Source: Exobasidium rhododendri
Lineage: Eukaryota; Basidiomycota; Exobasidiomycetes; Exobasidiales; Exobasidiaceae
Length of the DNA stretch: 64,000 bases
NCBI GenBank assembly: GCA_026210745.1
Contig: CP110631.1
Span: 4,836,001-4,900,000, forward strand
Direction of reading: 5' to 3'
Each line of letters starts with the position of its first letter. The first letter of the stretch is position 1. The translations under genes and the position numbers were made by a program. Shown one piece after another: positions 56,562 through 64,000 of the stretch. The notes below the pieces were generated by a model. It did not search any database. It worked only from the letters and a program-made list of their open reading frames with translations, and had not been told where the DNA came from.

Positions 56562-58121
56562 ATGCCCCATCTTTCTAACAGCCAACGTCGGGCTCTATGC
56601 CAGCATAATGTTGATCATCCTGGCCAGAGTCAAAAGGCGCTTGCTCACTGGCTGAAGACACAGCATAGCATTGTAGTGTCGCAGGGGTTAATCTCTTACA
56701 CTCTTGCCGCCTCTGACAAATGGCTCAATACAAAAAAAGAATCAAATACAAAAGATTTTAAAGTGAATCGCGAAGTTCAGTACCCAAAGCTTGAAGAAGC
56801 ATTAACAGAATGGATAAATCTTGCAACGGGCAATATTGCAGTGACTTCAGATGTCATTAAAACCAAAGCTGCAGAATTCATGATCTTACTGTATCCAGGC
56901 GTCGACTCAAGTAAGGAAAAGTCCGACGGTTGGTCAAATGGTTGGATTAGTAAATTCAAGTCTAGATACAAATTGGTAAAAAGAATAGCGCATGGAGAAA
57001 GCGGAGATGTTAATGAAACTGAATTAGAGTTACAACTTCCGGCGCTAAGAGACGCGTTGGATAAATACAAACCCGAAGATGTTTACAATATGGACGAGAC
57101 TGGTTTAAATTTCAGATTACAACAAGATTGGAGTCTAGCAAATGTTGTATTGCAGGGTAAGAAAAAGGTCAAAGATCGCATTACGGCTGTCCTATGTTGT
57201 AATGAAACTGGAACAGATAAGCGCCCGCTGTTAATCATTGGTAAATACAGAAAGCCTCGTGCATTTAAAAACGTCAATATTGAATCGCACGGGATCAAAT
57301 ACAGAAATAACGCTACTGCATGGATGACTTCAACTTTATTTCAAGAATGGATCTTAGATTTCGATAACAATATGCGCGGCCGGAAAGTTCTATTGATTAT
57401 GGACAATTGCCCTAGTCATAAGCTTGACGGTGTGGTATTGAAGAATACAACAATACTGCTATTACCACCCAATACAACTTCCAAGATACAACCGTGTGAT
57501 GCAGGTATCATTAGGACTTGGAAGGCTTACTATCGGAAGAGCTACAATAAAATGCTATTGTTTCATTATGATAATGGTACATTTCGGGATTGGAAGATCG
57601 ACTTGTATGAAGCAATACAAATTGCTATTGACAGCTGGGATACAATAAAGGAAGATACAATAGCAAATTGCTGGCGCCATTGTGGTATTCGGTCAATACA
57701 AGACGCGTCAGCTCTTTGTTCAAATTCAATGGATTTAGACTTCTGTATTGAAGAATTGGAACGCTTAGCTATAGAAAACAAGAGTCTACTACGAGAGCTG
57801 AGATACAAGAACCCAATTTCATTACAAGAACTAGAAGAAATAGAACACATTGAATTTCCTGTTCCAAGCAATATTGAAATCATTGAATCACTACAATTCG
57901 AAAAAGATATTGAAGAAGATGATATTGCTATGCCGGATCGCATTACAATATCTGCTGCAATTGGCGGTCTCAATACCTACATGAAATACATTGAAGAAGC
58001 AGATACATTTGAAGGTCAGATATCATTGATAAGAACACTTAAAAGAAGTCGTAAGACACTTGAAATACAAGAAATACAAAAAAGTAAGCAGAAAAAGATT
58101 ACAAGTTACTTCCACGTGTAA
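56562..58121 (+). CDS. Transposase, pogo/Tigger family (CENP-B-like HTH plus DDE_1)
   Basis: 519 residues, intact, intronless. Residues about 1-60 form the first helix-turn-helix of the CENP-B/psq type (RRALCQHNVDHPGQSQKALAHWL), about 75-150 the Tc5/CENP-B second helix-turn-helix (EALTEWINLA, GWSNGWISKFKSRY), and about 180-400 the DDE_1 nuclease. The acidic triad is Asp in VYNMDETGL, Asp in LLIMDNCPSHK and Asp in IQPCDAGII. The C-terminus is acidic and ends in a basic tail with KQKKITSYFHV; the QKKITSYF string resembles a PCNA-interacting (PIP) box, as known for pogo transposases. It cuts and pastes its own element at TA sites. Codon use is A/T-biased compared with neighbours. Confidence 0.93.
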   Translation: MPHLSNSQRRALCQHNVDHPGQSQKALAHWLKTQHSIVVSQGLISYTLAASDKWLNTKKESNTKDFKVNREVQYPKLEEALTEWINLATGNIAVTSDVIKTKAAEFMILLYPGVDSSKEKSDGWSNGWISKFKSRYKLVKRIAHGESGDVNETELELQLPALRDALDKYKPEDVYNMDETGLNFRLQQDWSLANVVLQGKKKVKDRITAVLCCNETGTDKRPLLIIGKYRKPRAFKNVNIESHGIKYRNNATAWMTSTLFQEWILDFDNNMRGRKVLLIMDNCPSHKLDGVVLKNTTILLLPPNTTSKIQPCDAGIIRTWKAYYRKSYNKMLLFHYDNGTFRDWKIDLYEAIQIAIDSWDTIKEDTIANCWRHCGIRSIQDASALCSNSMDLDFCIEELERLAIENKSLLRELRYKNPISLQELEEIEHIEFPVPSNIEIIESLQFEKDIEEDDIAMPDRITISAAIGGLNTYMKYIEEADTFEGQISLIRTLKRSRKTLEIQEIQKSKQKKITSYFHV

Positions 58122-58165
58122 TCAAGTCACTCCCACGTGTAGCCAAGTCACTCCCACGTGTAACC
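58103..58165 (+). repeat. Three tandem 21-bp units with a CACGTG core, at the transposase stop
   Basis: Units at 58103-58123, 58124-58144 and 58145-58165; the latter two differ at one position, the first at a few more. Each has the palindrome CACGTG (E-box type) once. The first unit is still coding and contains the stop codon, the others are in the 3' untranslated part of the element. Confidence 0.9.
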
Positions 58166-58302
58166 TCCCAGTCTTAATATCAGGCTTAAAAATTCTTCGA
58201 ATTGCATTAGGAATTAGGTCTGAGAGGTTCTTAGTATTTCCATAGGTCCAAATCGGGGACCGGGCTGTTTTCATTAACATTGGGGGGTTATTAAGACAAA
58301 TC

Positions 58303-58327
58303 GTATTAAAACTCGGAGGTTCTACTG
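58303..58327 (-). repeat. Right terminal inverted repeat of the transposon
   Basis: Reverse complement matches the left end at 23 of 25 positions and is followed by the TA duplication. Confidence 0.93.
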
Positions 58328-58498
58328 TATGTGACGTGTGAATAAGGCTAAGAGGCATTCAAAATAGAAGAAAACGTATGATGGAAGCGCGTCTTCTTCA
58401 ATCTTAGCGCTGTTCCTTGGTCGACGTCCGATCTTGTTGAAAGGGGCCGTCGTTCTGTGGGGTCCCCCTCTTTGTTTGTTGAGGTGTGTCGAGTTGCA

Positions 58499-58504
58499 TA
58501 TATA
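58499..58504 (+). promoter_or_regulatory. TATA-like box of the FAD oxidase gene
   Basis: TATATA inside GCATATATAG, 63 bp before the chosen ATG and 172 bp after the transposon end. It gives the oxidase a core promoter that the insertion left intact. Confidence 0.5.
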
Positions 58505-58566
58505 GTGGCCCGATGGAGGGAATTGTGACCATAGGGTAAAACACCCGCAATAGTACAGTGTCGAGT

Positions 58567-60354
58567 ATGCTTCTCCTCCGCTACCCTCTCCTTCTCCTTG
58601 CGAGCAGCGGTCTTGCTCTGTCTGCGGCCATCGATCAAGTCAGCCCACAGACTTGGAACCTCCTGTCCACCGCCGTCCAAGGTAGGTTGTACACCGAGAC
58701 GCCATTAGCGAAGCCCTGCTATGCTCTGTACAATGGAACAGCCAATGTCCCCAATGCTGCTCAGTGCAGTCAGGTCATACAAGGCTACAAGACGGACACC
58801 TACCTAGTGACACAACCAAGCGGTTACCTCAACACCAATTGGGGCACTTGTCAAGCCAACGATCAAGGCTGCAATCTCGACTTTACAGTGCCCGCAATTC
58901 CAGCGTCTGGCGCTAATTGCTATCAGGGCAGTGTACCGTCACGATACATCGATGTGCGACGTTATCAGGACGTCCAAGCAGCTCTGGCCTTTAGCTATGC
59001 GACAAAGGTGCCAATCGTGGTCAAGAATTCAGGGCACGACTACAAGGGCAGATCCAGTGCACCAAACTCTCTCAAGCTCTGGACTCACAATTTGCAGCCT
59101 GCCATCACCATGAACAAGAATTTTGTTGCTGCAGGATGTGCCGCCTCGACTTCCACCATCGGAGTCTCCTTTGGCGCTGGACAGGGTTTCCTCGGTCTGT
59201 ACGAATTCGCGGAAGCAAACAACATCACCTTTGTCGGTGGATCGTCTCCTACCGTCGGCACAGCGGGAGGATGGATCACCGGCGGCGGACACTCTTCCGT
59301 CTCAAACACACTGGGCATGGGCGTCGACAATGTTCTTGAAATGCAAGTCGTCACGGGCAAAGGCGAGTATGTCACTGCAAGTCGATGCCAGAACGCCGAC
59401 CTGTTCTATGCTATGCGAGGGGGAGGAGGAGCCACGTTCGGTGTGATCGTCTCCATGACTTCCAAGGGCAATCCCAAACTAGACTTGCAAGTCGCCTATA
59501 TTCGATTCGTGTCTACCAGCATCACCAACGTGCAAAACTTCCTTCAAGTCTGCATTCAGAACGCGGAACGATTAGCACAGGACGGCTGGGGAGGATACAT
59601 TGAGCCAAATGCCATGAGCAACCAAGCCAGTGGACTCGTGCTCTTCACACCAAAGCTGAACAACACGGCGGCGAAAGCCAGTATCAAGAACATCACTGAT
59701 TATGCGGCGTCACTAGGTAATATTGTGCTGAACAACGAAGTGGATGAAGGCGGGTCCTTCTACTCGGCTTATCAGAAGTACCTTGTACCGAATGAGGAAT
59801 TGGTGGGGCTCGGTACGGCCATTGGATCTCGACTCATTCCGACGGCAAACTTTGTCGGTGCCAGCAATCAACAGACACTCTTGACCGCATTGATGAATGT
59901 CGTTAATACTGTTCAGCAACCGTTCCCACTCGCGCAACCTTTGCTCTACACCTATGGAGCACCGCTTCAGTTCCTGGTGACCACGCCCTACAATTACAAG
60001 GACGACGGAACGAGCTCCATCACACCAGCCTGGCGCAACAGTATCTGGCACGTCTTTATCAATTCTGCCTTTTCAAATGAAGCCACTTCAGCAGACATCT
60101 CTGCCGCCTTTCAACGATCTCACACCGCTGCCGACTATCTTCGCGCTATCACTCCTACTTCAGGAGCATACATGAATGAGGCAGATACCTTTGAGCCAAA
60201 TTACACCACCTCCTTCTGGGGCAGTGCAAACTACAACAGGCTCCTAGCGTTGAAGAAGACGTACGATCCTTCCAACCTCTTGACCAACCATCAGGCCATC
60301 GGGTGGAACTCGACTGATGCGAGGTATGCTTGTTATCCCCCTGCACCATCGTAG
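58567..60354 (+). CDS. Secreted FAD-linked oxidase (berberine-bridge/PCMH type)
   Basis: Intronless, 595 residues from the ATG at 58567; it begins with a signal peptide (LLLRYPLLLLASSGLALSAA). The FAD-binding PCMH domain spans about residues 125-310: KNSGHDYKGRSS includes the His (His157) expected to carry FAD covalently, and GGSSPTVGTAGGWITGGGHS is the pyrophosphate loop, with a GGGGATFGVI stretch at its end. The C-terminal end YNRLLALKKTYDPSNLLTNHQAIGW corresponds to the BBE motif. No second covalent Cys is evident in the loop (usual GxxC). Such enzymes oxidise alcohols, oligosaccharides or alkaloid-like substrates outside the cell with production of hydrogen peroxide. It starts only 240 bp to the right of the transposon. 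Confidence 0.88.
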   Translation: MLLLRYPLLLLASSGLALSAAIDQVSPQTWNLLSTAVQGRLYTETPLAKPCYALYNGTANVPNAAQCSQVIQGYKTDTYLVTQPSGYLNTNWGTCQANDQGCNLDFTVPAIPASGANCYQGSVPSRYIDVRRYQDVQAALAFSYATKVPIVVKNSGHDYKGRSSAPNSLKLWTHNLQPAITMNKNFVAAGCAASTSTIGVSFGAGQGFLGLYEFAEANNITFVGGSSPTVGTAGGWITGGGHSSVSNTLGMGVDNVLEMQVVTGKGEYVTASRCQNADLFYAMRGGGGATFGVIVSMTSKGNPKLDLQVAYIRFVSTSITNVQNFLQVCIQNAERLAQDGWGGYIEPNAMSNQASGLVLFTPKLNNTAAKASIKNITDYAASLGNIVLNNEVDEGGSFYSAYQKYLVPNEELVGLGTAIGSRLIPTANFVGASNQQTLLTALMNVVNTVQQPFPLAQPLLYTYGAPLQFLVTTPYNYKDDGTSSITPAWRNSIWHVFINSAFSNEATSADISAAFQRSHTAADYLRAITPTSGAYMNEADTFEPNYTTSFWGSANYNRLLALKKTYDPSNLLTNHQAIGWNSTDARYACYPPAPS

Positions 60355-60686
60355 CGCCGATCCACTCATCGCATCGTCATGTAAATGAATTCCAGTGTTC
60401 ATGCAATGCAAAGCGAAGGAGGATGTGTACCCACCTCTTCAGGAGTGTCGTCGTACTCTTAAGAAGCAAAGAAGAGTGACAATAATCGTGCTTCTCCGTT
60501 GCTCTGCCTCTCTTGACCGTTCTTCCTACAAATGAGGGGCAAGAAATGCATTTCCATTCCCAAGCTCATATTCACGTTACAAGTGTATAACATAGGCGAA
60601 GTGCTAATCGACGACAGTAACGAGAGGCAGTCTTCCCCCCGGCAACATCTTTTACTTCTCGGCATACAGAGCACGATGATGAGTGA
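60355..60686. other. Convergent 3' spacer
   Basis: 332 bp between the stops of the oxidase and the MARVEL-like gene; no gene seen. Confidence 0.5.
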
Positions 60687-61467
60687 TTAGGCGTAGGTGT
60701 GCTGACTCTGTGACTTTGAGCTGACTTCTTTGTAGAGCCCTGGCGATTCTTGGGTGTATCTCATGGGATACTCCGAGGTCATGCCGGCACTCCCTTCTTG
60801 CTGCTCTTTTGGATCGACGCCTGTTCTGCGCAGGATCAGCCAGAATTTGATCGAGAAGTAGGCAACAGGCGCTGCAAGTAGGCTGCAGAGGAATTCAGTA
60901 CACGACTCTCCACTCAATCTCTACCTTTGCGTCAATGACCCGACTCACAAGAGCACACAGGCAAGCGCGATGATTGCGTAAGTCAAGTCACAGCCTATCC
61001 CGACGCAGCCTTTCTTTACTCGAAAGTATGCAGTCATGCCAATGACGGCGCCCCAGAAGACAAAGTCGATGCTGTTGAGAATCATGTTGGCTTTTCTTGA
61101 GTAGTACCTCTTCATGAAGGAGACGTGTTCTGTGCCTGTGGTGGTGAAGCAGCCATTCAGCATACAGTCCCATTCACAATGGAAGTATCAGCGCTACTCA
61201 CTCAAAATCCAAAAGATGAACATGAGCGATTTTGCAGCCTGCCCACGATAGAAAAGTATCGATCAGACTCAGAACTCTCCTCATCGGTCAGTGGACTGCT
61301 TGTTCACTCACTGCGCTCATGGAGATGAAGTCGCCCCGCGTTGTGACGATGCTCTTGTTGAACCTTCGATAGGCAGAGATTCCGAGGACGCCATGAATGA
61401 GGATGATCTCAATGATGTGAAGAACGTCGACGAGAATGTGTTGACTTCGCAAGGAGGAGAAAGCCAT
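60687..61467 (-). CDS. Four-pass MARVEL-like membrane protein, four exons
   Basis: Exons 61467-61312, 61238-61202, 61135-60949 and 60882-60687 (156, 37, 187 and 196 nt) give 191 residues. Introns of 72, 66 and 66 bp all have GTGAGT donors and AG acceptors. The joined protein has four hydrophobic segments: ILVDVLHIIEIILIHGVLGI, SLMFIFWIL..., NSIDFVFWGAVIGMTAYF and YAIIALACVLFLLAAPVAYFSIKFWL, then a cytosolic tail ending SSKSQSQHTYA. The order, lengths and topology fit a MARVEL-type or Sur7-like tetraspan protein, common in fungal plasma membranes, but sequence identity to a named family is not claimed. The 37-nt exon is needed for the second segment. Confidence 0.8.
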
Positions 61468-62744
61468 GGCGAGAGGAGGAGTTGGTCAATTGCAACGAAG
61501 AGGAGGAGGAGGAGGAGGAGGAGGAGGAGGAGGAGGAGGAGGAAGTGGAGATGCGAGAGATGGCAGGGCGGTGTGCTCTTCAGCTCCAGCCTCCTCCTCA
61601 TCCAGTGTCTTGTTATATACACACGCCCACTGAAGAGTCCCATCCTCTTCGTCCTCAAACTGGCGGCATGGGCAGGCTGAAGTCGAAGCCATGATATCCT
61701 GCCATTGTATCCGCGGGACTCCTGTCATTACAGTCGAAGGGGAGAGGGGGGCGGTGTCTCATCCTCTCATCTTACGCCAAAGGAAGCGCCGTCAAGAGAG
61801 CGAGAGAGGTTTTAATCGTTGTACTCGACAATTTGATATAGAGAGACCACCTTTCCGCGGAAACAAAAAATCTTTCCTTACGCACGCTAGAGCCACCCTT
61901 TCCGACGCGTGTTCAATTCTGGCATGACAACCAACGTCTCCGCGACTAGAAACAAACACTATTATTCGGGATGGTAACCTTGAGTAGAGATCGGAAGCGA
62001 AGCCTTTCAAGTATAGTCGGTCTTGTTCGAAAGGCATGAGGAGAGTGACAGTCCAATCTGAGAAAGTCTTGGCAGAAGTCCCCTCCCCTCTGCATGATCT
62101 CCCCCCCCCTACCGCTGCGGAAATAACACTCTTATCTCGACCAATTCACAGATTTCATATGCTCTTGCGATGGCTGACAAAGATCTACGTGACGATCGTC
62201 TCCTCTGTACATTATTAAGACATGGGCAAGACTCTTGGTAGCGAAAGTAGAAGAGACGTGTCCCTGAACTGCCTTGAACCGGAGACGAGCGACCACAGAA
62301 GATGGATTCTGCAGTGAGGCTGTGTGCGACTTGCAATTTCCTAAAGCGGTGCCGCAAGAAGTAATGTAGACAGGAGGCAGGCCACTTGCGGGAACGTTGT
62401 CGTCGCTGCACAAGAAGACTGGTACTCGACAGAAGGACAAAGGAGGCAGGGAGGGAGGTGGTTGTCTTTTACGCGCGTATCCACAGGAAATGATCGCCCT
62501 GTCAAACTGTTTACAAATACATATGCTCGGGTGAACGACCTGGGCGCGCCAAAAGCCGACTTCCGAAAAGTGACGCCGCCCCGTCCTCGAAAATCGCTTT
62601 CAACAAAAGTGTCTCAGGTGCGATGCATGTGAGAAGCACGAGAGACGTCGGCAGTCTACTGTGTGATTAGAGCTCGTTCGACCGCGCTGCACCTTCTCCC
62701 TGACACCACAACACACCACCCCTACAGTCAAGCCATAGTACACA
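61468..62744. other. Divergent intergenic region with a GGA repeat
   Basis: About 1.3 kb between divergent starts of the MARVEL-like protein and the hydrolase. Apart from the (GGA)n repeat, short frames on both strands look spurious. A C-run sits near 62101-62110. Confidence 0.5.
61499..61543. repeat. (GGA)n trinucleotide repeat
   Basis: About 14 GGA/GAG units 30 bp upstream of the MARVEL-like start codon, most likely in its 5' leader or promoter (TCC-rich on the transcribed strand). Confidence 0.9.
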
Positions 62745-63738
62745 ATGAGCCAGCGAGAAGACATTCGCATCCCTTGTCACAACGACATTCTGGCCGCATG
62801 GCTCTATCCTGCCGCTGATGCCTCTTCTTCCTCTTCCGCCTCGACGTCGAGTGAGAAGAGGCCGGCGATCGTTCTCGCCCATGGACTGGGTGCTGTCAAG
62901 GAGATGCGACTGGACGCCTACAGTGAAACGTTTTCCGCAGAAGGTTACATCTGCGTCGCTTTTGACTATCGGTGTAGCGGCGCGAGCACGGGAAAGCCGG
63001 CCGGTCTAGTGGATGTGGAGATGCAACTGGAAGATTGGAGGGTGGTGATAGAGTATGTGCGATCACTGCCCAGTGTAGACCCGACTCGCATTGGTATATT
63101 CGGCTCGAGCTTTGGTGGCGGGAACGTCATCCGAGTGGCCGCAAGAGATCCAACAATCAAGGCAGTCATCAGTCAATGCCCCTTCACAAGTGGCTTTCAC
63201 AGTACGCTGACGACTGGAGTTTGGGCCATGCCAGGCCTGCTGTCTCTCGGCGTGAGGGACAACCTCTTCGGCACAGACGACGACCCTGTCCTTGTCCCTC
63301 TGATCGGCCCTCCCAATTCAGGTGAGAGAGTACAATCAAAAAGACGGGGTTCTCCCTTTGCTTATCTCTTGCTTACATTGCGTTCTCACAGCTGCCCTCA
63401 TGAATGCTCCGGATGCTGTGAGCGGCAGTACGGCCCTTCTACCGCCAGGCTACGTCCACAAGCAGGCCATACCGGCACGCTTCACCCTTCAGATTCCCTT
63501 CATGAGACCGGGTGCCTATGCGAAGCTGATCAAGGCGCCCATCTTCTTTGCGATATGTGGCCGCGACACGGTAGCCCCAGCAGGACCAACACTTTCCTAT
63601 GCCAAGACGGCTCAGAAGCCCACCATACAATGGTACGAAGACATGGGTCATTTTGACATATATCTAGGTGAAGCATATAAGAGGGCAACAAAAGATTACA
63701 TCCAATTCCTCCGAAAGAATCTTCCCGTCAAGCAGTGA
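62745..63738 (+). CDS. Alpha/beta hydrolase (dienelactone-hydrolase-like, serine nucleophile)
   Basis: Exons 62745-63321 and 63392-63738 over a 70-bp intron (GTGAGA...ACAG) give 307 residues; the join reads GPPNS-AALMNAP. The nucleophile elbow is GSSFGG (Ser122), the oxyanion-hole loop LAHGLGAVKEM lies at about residue 44-54, the acid is probably Asp in CGRDTVAP and the base is His in GHFDIY. The N-terminus (MSQREDIRIPCHNDILAAWLYP) is of the type where a first strand pair introduces the fold and has no targeting signal. This set matches cytosolic alpha/beta hydrolases of the peptidase S15/DLH-like type; substrate unknown. An Ala/Ser-rich insert occurs at residues 25-37. Confidence 0.9.
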
Positions 63739-64000
63739 AAGTTCTCTTAGCTTATTTAAGTGACATTTTCCAGACGTGACCTAGCATTTCAATTTACCCT
63801 TCCCCACCCTGATTCATCTTATCAGCTACACTTCGCTATTGGGCGTGTGATAGAATAAGAAATACTTCATATTCTGTTACCATGCGCTACTACTATTAAA
63901 TACACGTGTGTTTTTTGACCACTATCGAATATGCCGTGTACGACATGCTGTAACACCATGACCGGTCCCCCAATGTAAAGTAGTCTCTAATGAAATAAAA
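63739..64000. other. 3' flank of the hydrolase gene
   Basis: 262 bp to the window end, AT-rich; no gene seen. The next gene would lie outside. Confidence 0.5.

Larger units (their letters stand above)
56431..58327 (+). mobile_element. Complete pogo/Tigger-type DNA transposon (Tc1/mariner superfamily)
   Basis: An element of 1897 bp. Its ends are 25-bp terminal inverted repeats that begin CAGTAGAACCTCC and differ at only two positions; both sides are flanked by TA (56429-56430 and 58328-58329), the target duplication of this superfamily. Inside the ends lie two 40-bp segments in direct orientation (56461-56500 and 58256-58295) sharing about 32 positions, including a 14-base identical core GGGGGGTTATTAAG. 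A single intact transposase fills the middle. Intact frame and well-matched ends suggest recent insertion and possible activity. The element is more A+T-rich than its flanks. Confidence 0.93.

Noticed and set aside
61317-61728. Proline- and leucine-run frames across the GGA repeat
   Set aside because: They are translations of the simple repeat; the four-exon MARVEL-like gene explains the conserved hydrophobic segments.

Overview
This window is nuclear DNA from a fungus, most likely a basidiomycete of the Ustilaginomycotina type. That placement is inference from gene content and gene style: short GT-AG introns of roughly 60-130 bp, small intergenic gaps, MUB1/samB, MSC2-type zinc transporter, RRG7, fungal-specific transcription factors and a pogo-like DNA transposon. 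There are no operons, ribosome binding sites, CRISPR arrays or rRNA genes, and I could not recognise a tRNA. I rebuilt exon structures by hand from donor/acceptor sites and reading-frame continuity; the joins given below are those where frame and family conservation agree.

Layout. 0-5.4 kb: an acidic C-terminal tail cut by the window edge, then a large PHD-finger protein. 5.5-12.4 kb: three minus-strand genes for membrane/secreted functions (membrane-anchored histidine acid phosphatase of phytase type, secreted sedolisin protease, MFS transporter). 12.7-14.7 kb: two neighbouring LURP-one-related (tubby-like) genes. 16.7-21.5 kb: MUB1/samB facing NTF2, the latter with a 16-nt last exon. 22.8-24.8 kb: secreted aspartic protease. 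24.8-29 kb: gene-poor stretch with a decayed multi-exon gene. 29-31.7 kb: Zn2Cys6 transcription factor. 31.9-46.5 kb: dense housekeeping block (ApsB/Mto1-like coiled coil, SF3A3 splicing factor, MSC2-like zinc transporter, LIM protein, RPA2, SDHAF4, NAD(P) reductase). 46.8-55.8 kb: RRG7, CHID1-like GH18 protein, a regulator-like protein, D-serine dehydratase, NmrA-like protein. 56.4-58.3 kb: a complete pogo/Tigger-type transposon with intact transposase, terminal inverted repeats and TA target duplication. 58.6-63.7 kb: secreted FAD oxidase, MARVEL-like four-exon membrane protein, alpha/beta hydrolase.

How the genes relate. Most are unrelated housekeeping genes sharing short divergent promoters or convergent ends. 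The phosphatase-protease-transporter run and the secreted aspartic protease, GH18 protein and FAD oxidase suggest nutrient scavenging and wall functions, but nothing shows a biosynthetic cluster. The most notable items are the intact transposon (with subterminal direct repeats and a triplicated CACGTG unit) sitting 240 bp upstream of the FAD oxidase, a probable GC-AG intron in RPA2, the NTF2 terminal microexon, the LOR gene pair and the decayed gene at 26.6-28.4 kb.
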